NCBI GenBank assembly: GCA_946544685.1
Contig: CAMNML010000016.1
Coordinates: 1-15,666, forward strand
Reading direction: 5' to 3'
Length of the DNA: 15,666 nt
DNA from: an uncultured Caryophanales bacterium
GTDB taxonomy: Bacteria; Bacillota_I; Bacilli_A; RF39; UBA660
Positions 6,040-12,807 of this stretch are shown here, one piece after another. Position 1 is the stretch's first letter; each line of letters begins with the position of its first letter. The notes beneath the pieces were generated by a model. That model saw only the letters and a list, made by a program, of their open reading frames with translations. It did not search any database and was not told the origin of the DNA. Position numbers and translations under genes: made by a program.

Positions 6040-8156
6040 GTGGCAATTATTCCAATTTCTGAATCGTTAAGATATTGATAATCACTCTTTGTTAAATGTA
6101 TTATTTTAATATCTAAAATATTTTCATTTTTATCATAAATAATAAAAGTTGCGTATGCTTCTTTTACATTACTAATTTTTAGATTTGCGTAACAATCATG
6201 AATCAATTGCTGTTCATTATTTAAAGAATTAATACAACAGCTGACTATAAATAGGTAATTATCTATCACTACAGCCATGTATTTACATCTATTATTAACT
6301 TTAAAAAATTGAATCATATCTTTTATATATAATTCAAATTTATTTTGATTATCGCTGTCACATGATATTAAGCAATTACCAACAATTATTCTGTGATTTA
6401 TTTTATGATTATTCAAATAATTAATTATTGTATTAATGTGGGGTGGATATTTTAATTTTGGTTTTTCTATTTCGTTTCCATAATATTTTTTATTATAATA
6501 TTCATTAATTTCCAATCGTGGGTTTTCAAAATATATCATTCCAATTTTTTTGTACTGTTTTGCCATATCGTCATATTGCATAGAATAGCAGCCATAATTT
6601 AAATATAACCCTAGATGATCTAATTCATCATTTAGATTGATTAATTTATTTTGAGTTGCTATTGTTCTATTTTTTACGTAGTTAATAAAGTTTATTGGTT
6701 GATTTTTAAAAAAATCACCATATACTTCTAAATCATCTATAGAGCATACAATAATGTTTTTATTAAGATTAATAATACCAATTTTTTCAGCTCTTGCAGC
6801 TATCTCATTAAATCCTTCAAATGTAATTGCAAATTTAAAAATATCTTTATATTTGCTTTTATCTAATGTTGCTTTTAACTTTGCTCTCTTCTTATTTGAA
6901 TCATATATTTTAATAGTTCCATGTTCTAGTAATTCATATTCAAATTCTGATATTTGAGTTCCTGCTTTCCATACAAGATCAGTAAGAGTTTTTATATGCG
7001 AATCAACATTTTCATATGCCAAATCTGGTGTAAAATTTCCTGATTTAATTTCTACTATGAATAGATAATCATCTAATTCAATTAATAAATCGTTTTCTAT
7101 TGGTTTACCATTTTTTTTATAGAAATTATTTTGATAGTATAATGCATTTTTTCCAAATATATTAAAAAATATTTCTTGTGTATAATTTTCAATATTTTGA
7201 GAAAAAGATTTAATTATTTCTTGTTTATTTTCTTCGCCATAATCTTTATATAATTGTTTTAATAATATTTTATCAAAATTATCAAGTAATCTTGGTATCC
7301 TAATACAATAATATTTATCTTCAATTTTTATTATAGGTTTTGTATTAATAACATTTTGTATTTTAATAATTTTTAAAAAATCTAATGTGTCAATAATATT
7401 TATATTTTCACCACCAACTTCAGTTGAAAAAATATCTATAAAATTTGTAGGCCAATTAGTTATTTTTAAAACATTAAAATTCTCGAGTCCAAACATTTCA
7501 CTAATTGCATCTTGAGCCTCTTTTTTTAATTCTTCAGGTATATTATTTATATTTTCAGTTGAATTTTTATTCATTATTTTTTCAAATTTTTCTATTGCCT
7601 TTTTTAAACCAAAAATTGCATCGGTTTTTAAATGTTCAATTCCATCTAAAAGGCATTGTTCATCTATAGAATATTTTTCTTTTACATATTTGAAAATAGT
7701 TTTTAATGAATTCTTATGGTGCTCTTTTTCAAAAATATCATATCTTTTTCCTGTTATATCAAGTCTAATCAAATCTTTAAAAATATAATCTTGATTTTCA
7801 TTGTTTATTTCTTTATGCATCATTATGCTGATCATTGCTTGTTCCTTTAATTTGAATAATTCTTCGCATTTATTCATGATTTCATATTTAACTTTTTCTT
7901 CAAAAATATTGCTTTTGAAATCCTTTTTATTAATGCAAGAAATTAATCCATATAAGAACTCAATGCAAAATTGAGTTTCCATCTTATCATGTTCTGATAA
8001 AGGATTATTATCATCAACTATGGCTTGCATATCTCTGATAAAAATGAAAATATTACATATTGTATCATATGGATTATACTTCTTAATTAATTCAACTAGT
8101 TCTTTAGTTTTAGTATTAATTTCTTCATTTATTTCTTCTAATTTTTTAAAATTCAT
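5928..8156 (-). CDS. PD-(D/E)xK nuclease-like protein with C-terminal SEC-C motif
   Basis: 742 residues on the minus strand. The N-terminal half is helical and unrecognised. Residues 354-373 read ENDLLIELDDYLFIVEIKSG, which fits a PD-(D/E)xK nuclease core (Asp356, Glu369-x-Lys371, with Glu328 in a preceding helix). Residues 727-741 form an intact SEC-C zinc motif (PCPCGSGNKYKKCCG). Proteins joining a nuclease fold to SEC-C occur in defence loci; the role here is inferred. ATG 8154-8156 follows GGAG with 8 nt spacing. It has its own promoter just past the recombinase gene, and its 3' end lies about 30 bp from attL. No membrane segment is seen. Confidence 0.75.
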   Translation of the reverse strand: MNFKKLEEINEEINTKTKELVELIKKYNPYDTICNIFIFIRDMQAIVDDNNPLSEHDKMETQFCIEFLYGLISCINKKDFKSNIFEEKVKYEIMNKCEELFKLKEQAMISIMMHKEINNENQDYIFKDLIRLDITGKRYDIFEKEHHKNSLKTIFKYVKEKYSIDEQCLLDGIEHLKTDAIFGLKKAIEKFEKIMNKNSTENINNIPEELKKEAQDAISEMFGLENFNVLKITNWPTNFIDIFSTEVGGENINIIDTLDFLKIIKIQNVINTKPIIKIEDKYYCIRIPRLLDNFDKILLKQLYKDYGEENKQEIIKSFSQNIENYTQEIFFNIFGKNALYYQNNFYKKNGKPIENDLLIELDDYLFIVEIKSGNFTPDLAYENVDSHIKTLTDLVWKAGTQISEFEYELLEHGTIKIYDSNKKRAKLKATLDKSKYKDIFKFAITFEGFNEIAARAEKIGIINLNKNIIVCSIDDLEVYGDFFKNQPINFINYVKNRTIATQNKLINLNDELDHLGLYLNYGCYSMQYDDMAKQYKKIGMIYFENPRLEINEYYNKKYYGNEIEKPKLKYPPHINTIINYLNNHKINHRIIVGNCLISCDSDNQNKFELYIKDMIQFFKVNNRCKYMAVVIDNYLFIVSCCINSLNNEQQLIHDCYANLKISNVKEAYATFIIYDKNENILDIKIIHLTKSDYQYLNDSEIGIIATHLKLRRKNLELPKRKVGRNEPCPCGSGNKYKKCCGK

Positions 8157-8177
8157 ATTATCAACTCCATTAATTAA

Positions 8178-8206
8178 ATTATACCATTAATATTTATATA
8201 AGTTAA
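8178..8206 (-). promoter_or_regulatory. Promoter of the SEC-C nuclease gene
   Basis: On the minus strand: TTAACT (8206-8201), 17-bp spacer, TATAAT (8183-8178) preceded by TGG (extended -10). It fits the whole 50-bp gap after the recombinase stop. Confidence 0.65.
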
Positions 8207-9856
8207 TCAATGCTTTCCTTTTCTTCCGTATGGATTATGAACTCTATTATCTTCATATTTGAAGGTATGGGTATTAAGAATATCATATCTAAATTTAATA
8301 ATTATATTTCTATCTTTATCTGCTTCTATTCTTTCTATTAGAGCAAACAATAAATCTTTATTAGGGTTGTTAAGATTTAACAATCTTTTTATTTTGCTTA
8401 TATAATTTGGTAGTTTATTAGTATTGTTTTTTCTTTTTTCTATTTCTATATTAATGTCTTCTAATTGCTTATTTAAGTCCTTTAATTTTGATTCATATGG
8501 ATTTGATAGTATTTTATATTGTTCTGGTGTAATATTGCCTTCTAGACGGTCTTTATAAATGATTTGGATAGTTTCTAGTAGTTTGTTTTGTTCTTTGATT
8601 ATATTTTCTTTTTTATTTTTATATTCATCTGTATTATTTTTTGTTCTTTTTATTATTTCTTGGTTTAGTTCATTGATATTTAATTCATTAAATAAGTTAG
8701 ATAATTGTTTTTTTATTTCTTTTAGGACTAATTCTTCAAAGTAGTCGTATGAAAAGAAGTGGGGTGTGCACATTTTTCTTACTGGGTCTCTTGAATATTT
8801 ATTACAATTAATGCACCAATAGTCTTGTTTTTTTCTATAGAATACTCCTAATCTATTTCCACATTCATGACAGAATAATAATCCTTCTAATAGTCTTTCT
8901 TGTCTTTGTCTTTTTTGATATGTTCTATTTTTATTTTTAGTTTTTTTATTTATTAACATAAATGTATCTTTATCTACTAATGGTTCGTGAGTGTTTTCTA
9001 CTATTACCCATAGATTTTCATCTAGTGATATTTTCTTTTTTGATTTATAGTTTATTTTTGTTTGAGTGTGTTGAACCATATCACCTGTATACATTCTATT
9101 TTTTAATATGTTATGTACTGAGTGAATAGTCCATTTGTTTTTTTCTTTTACTCTACTTGATTTTGGAATATTTTTGTATGTTGATGGAGTAGGGGCTTCC
9201 ATATTTGTTAGTCTTGTTGCGATTTCTGATATTCCTATATTGTTTGCTCTCCATTTGAATATTAGTTTTACGTATTTTGCTACTTGAGGATCTGGTATTA
9301 AGTGTCCTTTGTCATTTGGATCTCTCATATATCCGTAGCAGGGTTTACTTCCTATAAATTTTCCATCTTTTCTTTTTGAATCTAATACATTTCTAATCTT
9401 TAATGAGTTTTGTTTACTATAATAGTCATTACATGCAATTATAAATGTTGATGAGTCATTGCTTGCTTGATTTTTAATATTATCATAGTTTTCTACAATG
9501 GATATGAATCTTACTTTATTTTCTGGAAAGTATGTTTCAATGTAGTATCCTGTCATTACATGGTCTCTTCCTAGTCTTGATAGGTCTTTTACTATTACTA
9601 AGTTGATTTTTTTATTTTTTATATCTTCTATCATTTTAGTAAATCCTGGTCTATCAAAGTTTGTTCCAGAGTATCCATCATCTACATATTCTCCTACTAG
9701 GTTAAATCCATTGTTTTTACAGTAGTTTCTTAGTATTTCTTTTTGATTAGTTACACTTTCACTATCTGATTCATATAATTTACCTTTGTCTTCTTGTGAT
9801 AATCTGATATATATGCCAGCATTATATTCTAAGTTTGATAAGTAACTATAATTCAT
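8207..9856 (-). CDS. Large serine recombinase (TnpX/TndX type)
   Basis: 549 residues. The resolvase domain starts with YIRLSQED (catalytic Ser20), followed by YVDDGYSGTNFDRPGF and KDLSRLGRDH (about 90-99). A recombinase domain spans about 170-290; a zinc ribbon (C329/C332, C348/C351) and a long Lys/Glu-rich coiled coil follow. This layout is that of large serine recombinases that integrate and excise elements without host factors. It would act on attL/attR at 5885-5907 and 14416-14444. GGAGG precedes ATG 9856. It stops with TGA, so TGA is read as stop here. Transcription probably starts in the dyad-rich gap at 9857-9912, downstream of a terminator that insulates it from the Rep arm. Confidence 0.93.
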   Translation of the reverse strand: MNYSYLSNLEYNAGIYIRLSQEDKGKLYESDSESVTNQKEILRNYCKNNGFNLVGEYVDDGYSGTNFDRPGFTKMIEDIKNKKINLVIVKDLSRLGRDHVMTGYYIETYFPENKVRFISIVENYDNIKNQASNDSSTFIIACNDYYSKQNSLKIRNVLDSKRKDGKFIGSKPCYGYMRDPNDKGHLIPDPQVAKYVKLIFKWRANNIGISEIATRLTNMEAPTPSTYKNIPKSSRVKEKNKWTIHSVHNILKNRMYTGDMVQHTQTKINYKSKKKISLDENLWVIVENTHEPLVDKDTFMLINKKTKNKNRTYQKRQRQERLLEGLLFCHECGNRLGVFYRKKQDYWCINCNKYSRDPVRKMCTPHFFSYDYFEELVLKEIKKQLSNLFNELNINELNQEIIKRTKNNTDEYKNKKENIIKEQNKLLETIQIIYKDRLEGNITPEQYKILSNPYESKLKDLNKQLEDINIEIEKRKNNTNKLPNYISKIKRLLNLNNPNKDLLFALIERIEADKDRNIIIKFRYDILNTHTFKYEDNRVHNPYGRKGKH

Positions 9857-9872
9857 ATTTTACCTCCTTTTT

Positions 9873-9899
9873 GTTACTTATCTCCCATAAGACAGTAAC
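9873..9899 (-). promoter_or_regulatory. Dyad/operator upstream of recombinase, shared with right end
   Basis: GTTACTTAT (9873-9881) faces ATAAGACAGTAAC (9887-9899), a dyad with a 4-nt bulge. Its minus-strand core TGTCTTATGGGAGA (9894-9881) is repeated exactly at 14394-14407, just inside attR. A possible promoter, TTGAAT with a 17-bp spacer to TCTTAT, overlaps it. It may serve autoregulation or recombinase binding. Confidence 0.5.
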
Positions 9900-9912
9900 A
9901 GTATATTAGATT

Positions 9913-9938
9913 CAAAAAATAATCGCAAATGTGCGATT
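9913..9938 (-). terminator. Intrinsic terminator of the Rep/SSB arm
   Basis: Minus strand: AATCGCA pairs with TGCGATT (9938-9932 with 9927-9921) and runs into a T-rich tract. It begins at the stop codon of the 37-residue peptide and separates that operon from the recombinase. Confidence 0.75.
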
Positions 9939-10051
9939 TAGTTATTTTCAGTTATTTGCTTTATTAAGTATTTAATTATTATTTCTTTAAATATTTCTTT
10001 TTTATCATTATTCATATTTAAGTTTATGATTTGTGATTGTGTGTTATTCAT
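9938..10051 (-). CDS. Small protein, 37 aa, overlapping SSB-like gene
   Basis: ATG at 10051 overlaps the stop of the upstream gene by 8 bp and has GAGGTGAT as ribosome site. The product has a polar Asn-rich start and then an amphipathic helix-like stretch (DKKEIFKEIIIKYLIKQI). An intrinsic terminator follows directly, so it is the last gene of the arm. It has no recognisable domain. The coupling and the terminator make real translation likely, but 37 codons alone is weak evidence. Confidence 0.5.
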   Translation of the reverse strand: MNNTQSQIINLNMNNDKKEIFKEIIIKYLIKQITENN

Positions 10052-10454
10052 TTATATCACCTCTTAGTATTTTAAGCTTTCTTTCAAATTCTTTTTGTAC
10101 TTCTTTTGAAACATAATTTGGTTCTATTTTTTTGTCATTCCAATATTCGTTGTTATATGTTGGTTGTATTTCTTTTTTACTTAAATTTTCAACATGTATA
10201 TAGTTTTGTCTAAATCCATTTTTATCAACATATCCTTTTGGAATACCTTCTACATATATTTCGTCTTTGATTTTTAGATTTGGTTTTGTATTTTTATTTA
10301 TTCGTGCACTAAAAAAAGATAGGTTAGTCCTATCAGTTCCGTTTGATTCTTTATATGTTTGATTTTGACATATATCAAACCATATATAGTTTTTATCTAC
10401 ATTGTCTCTTATATTTGTTATTGTTCCATGATATTTAATATAATCTGTATTCAT
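10044..10454 (-). CDS. SSB-like OB-fold protein
   Basis: 136 residues. The N-terminal 100 residues look like a single-stranded-DNA-binding OB fold: GTITNIRD, a tryptophan strand (YIWFDI), FFSARINKN, then the SSB-like turn IKDEIYVEGIPKGYVDKNGFRQNYIHV. The C-terminal 35 residues are charged and lack the DDDIPF-type acidic tip of housekeeping SSB, so it is probably an element-specific version that protects single strands during replication or transfer. GGAG lies 7 nt before ATG 10454. It follows the Rep-like gene on the same strand. The call rests on fold-pattern recognition only. Confidence 0.5.
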   Translation of the reverse strand: MNTDYIKYHGTITNIRDNVDKNYIWFDICQNQTYKESNGTDRTNLSFFSARINKNTKPNLKIKDEIYVEGIPKGYVDKNGFRQNYIHVENLSKKEIQPTYNNEYWNDKKIEPNYVSKEVQKEFERKLKILRGDINE

Positions 10455-10560
10455 TTTTTTCTCCTTTACCTTTATTAAGGCCTTTTTTATATATTTAATT
10501 TATATATTAATTTTATTTATTATGTTAGAAGAATATTTCTATTTACATAGTAATTTTTTT

Positions 10561-10833
10561 CTAAGTAGTTGGAATAATATTTCTAACATATATTCTTCTT
10601 TTATCAGTTTTGGGATTAGTTATTGTAATATAGTTATTATCTACTAAATATTTAATTAGTTTAGTAATTGTTCTGGTAGTGCATTTTAATTTATTTGCAT
10701 ATATTTTATTTGATGCGAATGCATATCCATCTTTTTTACTATACCTAGTTATTATACCTAATAATATTCTTGCTTTGTCAGGCATTTTTTCTTCAAATGA
10801 AGAATCAGGTATCATAATAAATCCATTTTTCAT
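10561..10833 (-). CDS. Winged-helix Rep-like protein (HTH_36 type)
   Basis: 90 residues. The pattern FEEKMPDKARILLGIITRYSKKDGYAFASNK, then LKCTTRTITKLIKYLVDNNYI, then a basic beta-wing (TDKRRIYVR) is that of the winged-helix domain found at the N-terminus of plasmid and element replication initiators. It is much shorter than a full initiator, so it could be a minimal initiator, a truncated one, or a regulator of the adjacent iterons. GGAG favours ATG 10833 over the ATG two codons earlier at 10839. A terminator-like hairpin stands directly in its leader. An inverted pair (ATGTTAGAA 10522-10530, TTCTAACAT 10581-10589) spans its 3' end. Confidence 0.65.
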   Translation of the reverse strand: MKNGFIMIPDSSFEEKMPDKARILLGIITRYSKKDGYAFASNKIYANKLKCTTRTITKLIKYLVDNNYITITNPKTDKRRIYVRNIIPTT

Positions 10834-10854
10834 TTTCATTCTCCTTTCTATTTA

Positions 10855-10881
10855 ACAAAAAAAGGAAGATAAATCTCCCTT
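10855..10881 (-). terminator. Terminator-like attenuator in Rep leader
   Basis: Minus strand: AAGGGAGA (10881-10874) pairs with TCTTCCTT (10869-10862), one G-U, loop TTTA, then seven T residues. It lies only about 10-15 nt before the ribosome site of the winged-helix gene, so transcription must read through it for expression. Confidence 0.6.
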
Positions 10882-10886
10882 GGTCA

Positions 10887-10905
10887 TAGTGTTAGCACTA
10901 TTATA
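10887..10905 (-). promoter_or_regulatory. Probable Rep promoter -10 with overlapping dyad
   Basis: TATAAT on the minus strand (10905-10900) is followed at the expected start site by the dyad TAGTG-TTAG-CACTA (10887-10900). No good -35 is seen. The start would give a leader of about 60 nt containing the attenuator. Confidence 0.45.
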
Positions 10906-11088
10906 CTCATTTTAGCACTTGACATGTTCATGTTCAAGTCTAACTTTTTTCTGCGTTTTTTTCGCAAAAAATACCAGCAAAATTTCGGCGTTTTTTTCGT
11001 TTTTTTTTATTATGAGTTTGTTTATCTATATAATGCTAGCACTTTATCACATTGTACATCTTGACAATACCAGAATCAAGCCCAACTT

Positions 11089-11124
11089 TATACCATATTT
11101 TATACCAACTTTTTTACCATATTT
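11089..11124 (+). repeat. Three contiguous 12-bp iterons
   Basis: TATACCATATTT (11089), TATACCAACTTT (11101) and TTTACCATATTT (11113) abut with an exact 12-bp period. An AT-rich tract follows (to 11145). This resembles iterons plus an unwinding region. Confidence 0.7.
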
Positions 11125-11145
11125 TTTTCAAAAAATTTTTAAATA

Positions 11146-11237
11146 ATGGGGATTGGGGATATACCCCATAATAAGTGGAAAATGATTCGGTTGGAGGAAC
11201 TTTCCAATGCTTGCTAAAGTGTATATGCTTTACAAGC
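11146..11237 (+). other. Structured hairpin cluster (possible oriT/dso or RNA)
   Basis: Three adjacent dyads: GGGG-ATATA-CCCC (11155-11167, inside ATGGGG/CCCCAT); TGGAAA (11176-11181) with TTTCCA (11201-11206), with inner GTT/AAC; and a strong hairpin GCTTG-c-TAAAG (11209-11219) with CTTTA-CAAGC (11228-11237) and an 8-nt loop. It is relatively G-rich for this window. No T-run follows, so it is not a terminator. Confidence 0.5.
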
Positions 11238-11286
11238 TTAATACTATATTATTATTATTTTTATTTATTTTTTTAAGTATTTATAT

Positions 11287-11292
11287 TATAAT
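11287..11292 (+). promoter_or_regulatory. -10 box of the plus arm
   Basis: TATAAT at 11287-11292 lies 24 bp before the ATG at 11316; the -35 region is only T-rich. AGGAGG at 11303-11308 follows. Confidence 0.45.
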
Positions 11293-11315
11293 ATGGGTAG
11301 TTAGGAGGAGATAGT

Positions 11316-11618
11316 ATGGAAAAAATTACTGGGGAAGAAGCATATTATAGTGATATGGATGATTTATTGGGTAAAGCTCCAGAAAAAATTAAAGATGGTA
11401 AAGCAGATTTTCATATTAAACATCTTATTGCAATGGGGGAGGCTTTTATGGCTGAAGTTGGTGATATTAAGGAAAATATGGAAGGTCCAAATGAATTAGG
11501 TAGTGCTGATTGGGGGAAAATTGCATATTTTCTTGAAAGTATGTATTCGGATGCTATAGCAATGAAGGCATATAAAGAACAACAAGAGCAAGAAATAGAA
11601 CATAAAGCAACTAGATAA
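11316..11618 (+). CDS. Hypothetical small acidic protein, 100 aa
   Basis: I do not recognise this protein. It has one of the best ribosome sites in the window (AGGAGGAG, 7 nt before ATG) and its own terminator, so high expression is likely. It is rich in Glu/Asp in the first two-thirds (MEKITGEEAYYSDMDDLLG) and ends in a Gln/Glu-rich helix (EQQEQEIEHKATR). No cysteines, no membrane segment. It is the first gene of the plus arm beside the origin-like region, a position where elements often carry regulatory or anti-restriction proteins; that is only positional inference. Confidence 0.65.
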   Translation: MEKITGEEAYYSDMDDLLGKAPEKIKDGKADFHIKHLIAMGEAFMAEVGDIKENMEGPNELGSADWGKIAYFLESMYSDAIAMKAYKEQQEQEIEHKATR

Positions 11619-11693
11619 AAATATATCTATATATTATGAAAATATCATATAAATACTGATTCGCAATAGAATGAATAAAAAAATATATTTATG

Positions 11694-11718
11694 GTGTGCC
11701 AACTTGGCGCACTTTTTT
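11694..11718 (+). terminator. Intrinsic terminator after the 100-aa gene
   Basis: GTGTGCC (11694-11700) pairs with GGCGCAC (11706-11712) around AACTT, followed by six T residues. It insulates the small gene from the phosphoesterase/kinase genes. Confidence 0.85.
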
Positions 11719-11772
11719 GAATATTTTAATTTTATATATTTAATTTGTTGTTAATTTATTGTTGATTTGTTG

Positions 11773-11778
11773 TATAAT
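11773..11778 (+). promoter_or_regulatory. -10 box of phosphoesterase gene
   Basis: TATAAT at 11773-11778 after a repetitive TTGTTG/TTGTTA tract offering several possible -35 boxes. AGGGTGAT precedes ATG 11796. Confidence 0.5.
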
Positions 11779-11795
11779 AGTTATAGGGTGATATT

Positions 11796-12719
11796 ATGAT
11801 TTATATAACAGGTGATACACATAGAGATTTTTCAAGATTAGATGGTTTAGAGTTTAATTTAGGTGATATATTAATTGTATTAGGTGATGCGGGTATTAAT
11901 TATTATCTTGATTATGAAGATGTTAGATTTAAGGAATATTTGAAACGGTATAATGTAAAATTCTTTTGTATTAGGGGTAATCATGACGAAAGACCTCAGA
12001 ATATATCTTCTTATAAAGAAGTGGATATGTTTGGTGGTAAGGTTTTTATTGAGGATGATTATCCTAATTTGATATTTGCTAAAGATGGAGAAGTTTATAA
12101 TATTGATGGTAAAAGTGTATTAGTTATAGGTGGAGCTTATTCTATTGATAAAGATTATAGATTAATGCATGGTCATAAGTGGTTTAAGGATGAACAATTA
12201 AGTCAAAATGAAATGGATAATATTTATGATAAAGTGAAGGGTAAACATTTTGATATTGTTTTATCTCATACGTGTCCATATAAGTATGATCCTAGAGAAG
12301 TTTTCATATCTGGTATTGATCAATCTAAAGTGGATAAGTCTATGGAATTTTTTTTAGATAAAATAGAGGATTCTATTGATTATGATAAGTGGTATTGCGG
12401 TCATTATCATACTGAGAAGATTGTTGATAAGTTGGAGTTTATGTTTGGAAGAATTAAGGTATTTAATAAAGACGAGTATTTTCCTAAGTATAATAGTGAT
12501 GGTTATGAGATAGTTAGAGATTATTGCAGACAAAATGATATTAATAAGAATAATAAAGTATGTTGTCCTAAGTGTAATTCTTCTGATATTTCAATATTAA
12601 AGGGTGATGGAAGATATATTAATGGTTTAGATGAGATTGCTATTATATGTAATAAGTGTAGGAAGGTTTATGGATTTAGTGACATAAAGTATTATTCTGG
12701 TTGTCCTAAAGAATTATAA
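11796..12719 (+). CDS. Calcineurin-like metallophosphoesterase with C-terminal zinc ribbon
   Basis: 307 residues. All metal-binding motifs of the calcineurin-like fold are in order: GDTHRD (Asp7, His9), LGDAG (Asp31), GNHDE (Asn62, His63), SHTCP (His158) and GHYHT (His203, His205), so a two-metal phosphodiesterase or phosphatase is expected. An added C-terminal zinc ribbon (C257/C260, C285/C288) at 255-292 may bind nucleic acid or partners. Cytosolic. The substrate is unknown; it could remove phosphate from the kinase's target or act on nucleotides. The kinase gene follows 88 bp later on the same strand, without a terminator between. Confidence 0.88.
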   Translation: MIYITGDTHRDFSRLDGLEFNLGDILIVLGDAGINYYLDYEDVRFKEYLKRYNVKFFCIRGNHDERPQNISSYKEVDMFGGKVFIEDDYPNLIFAKDGEVYNIDGKSVLVIGGAYSIDKDYRLMHGHKWFKDEQLSQNEMDNIYDKVKGKHFDIVLSHTCPYKYDPREVFISGIDQSKVDKSMEFFLDKIEDSIDYDKWYCGHYHTEKIVDKLEFMFGRIKVFNKDEYFPKYNSDGYEIVRDYCRQNDINKNNKVCCPKCNSSDISILKGDGRYINGLDEIAIICNKCRKVYGFSDIKYYSGCPKEL

Positions 12720-12721
12720 CT

Positions 12722-12783
12722 AATATTGTAAAAAAATGTTTGTCAATATTGTATATTTAAAGTTAAAAATATGATACAATATT
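12722..12783 (+). promoter_or_regulatory. AATATTGTA operator-like repeats before the kinase gene
   Basis: AATATTGTA at 12722-12730, AATATTGTAT at 12745-12754 and its perfect inverse ATACAATATT at 12774-12783. Possible -10 boxes (TATGAT 12770, TACAAT 12775) overlap the inverted copy. No canonical -35 has good spacing. The layout suits repressor-controlled expression of the kinase/HIRAN pair. Confidence 0.5.
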
Positions 12784-12807
12784 TATAGAATAAGGAAGGT
12801 GGTTTGA

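Larger units (their letters stand above)
10840..11315. other. Origin-like non-coding control region between divergent arms
   Basis: 476 bp without a supported gene but dense in repeats. TTAGCACT occurs at 10892-10899 and 10912-10919, with TAGCACT at 11037. CTTGACA, nine bases, TCAAG then YCYAACTTT occurs twice (from 10918 and from 11060). GCGTTTTTTTCG occurs at 10953-10964 and 10988-10999. Three 12-bp iterons lie at 11089-11124 and a GC-containing hairpin cluster at 11146-11237. Next to a Rep-like gene, this suits a replication or transfer origin; which one cannot be decided from sequence. Confidence 0.6.

Noticed and set aside
10918..10947. TTGACA at 10919 and 11061 as + strand -35 boxes
   Set aside because: At 17-bp spacing both face AACTTT rather than a -10 box; the TTGACA is better explained as part of the repeated CTTGACA...TCAAG dyad.
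10919..11146. 75-codon + strand frame in the origin-like region
   Set aside because: It runs through the repeats and iterons, has low-complexity Phe/Ile-rich composition and no Shine-Dalgarno.
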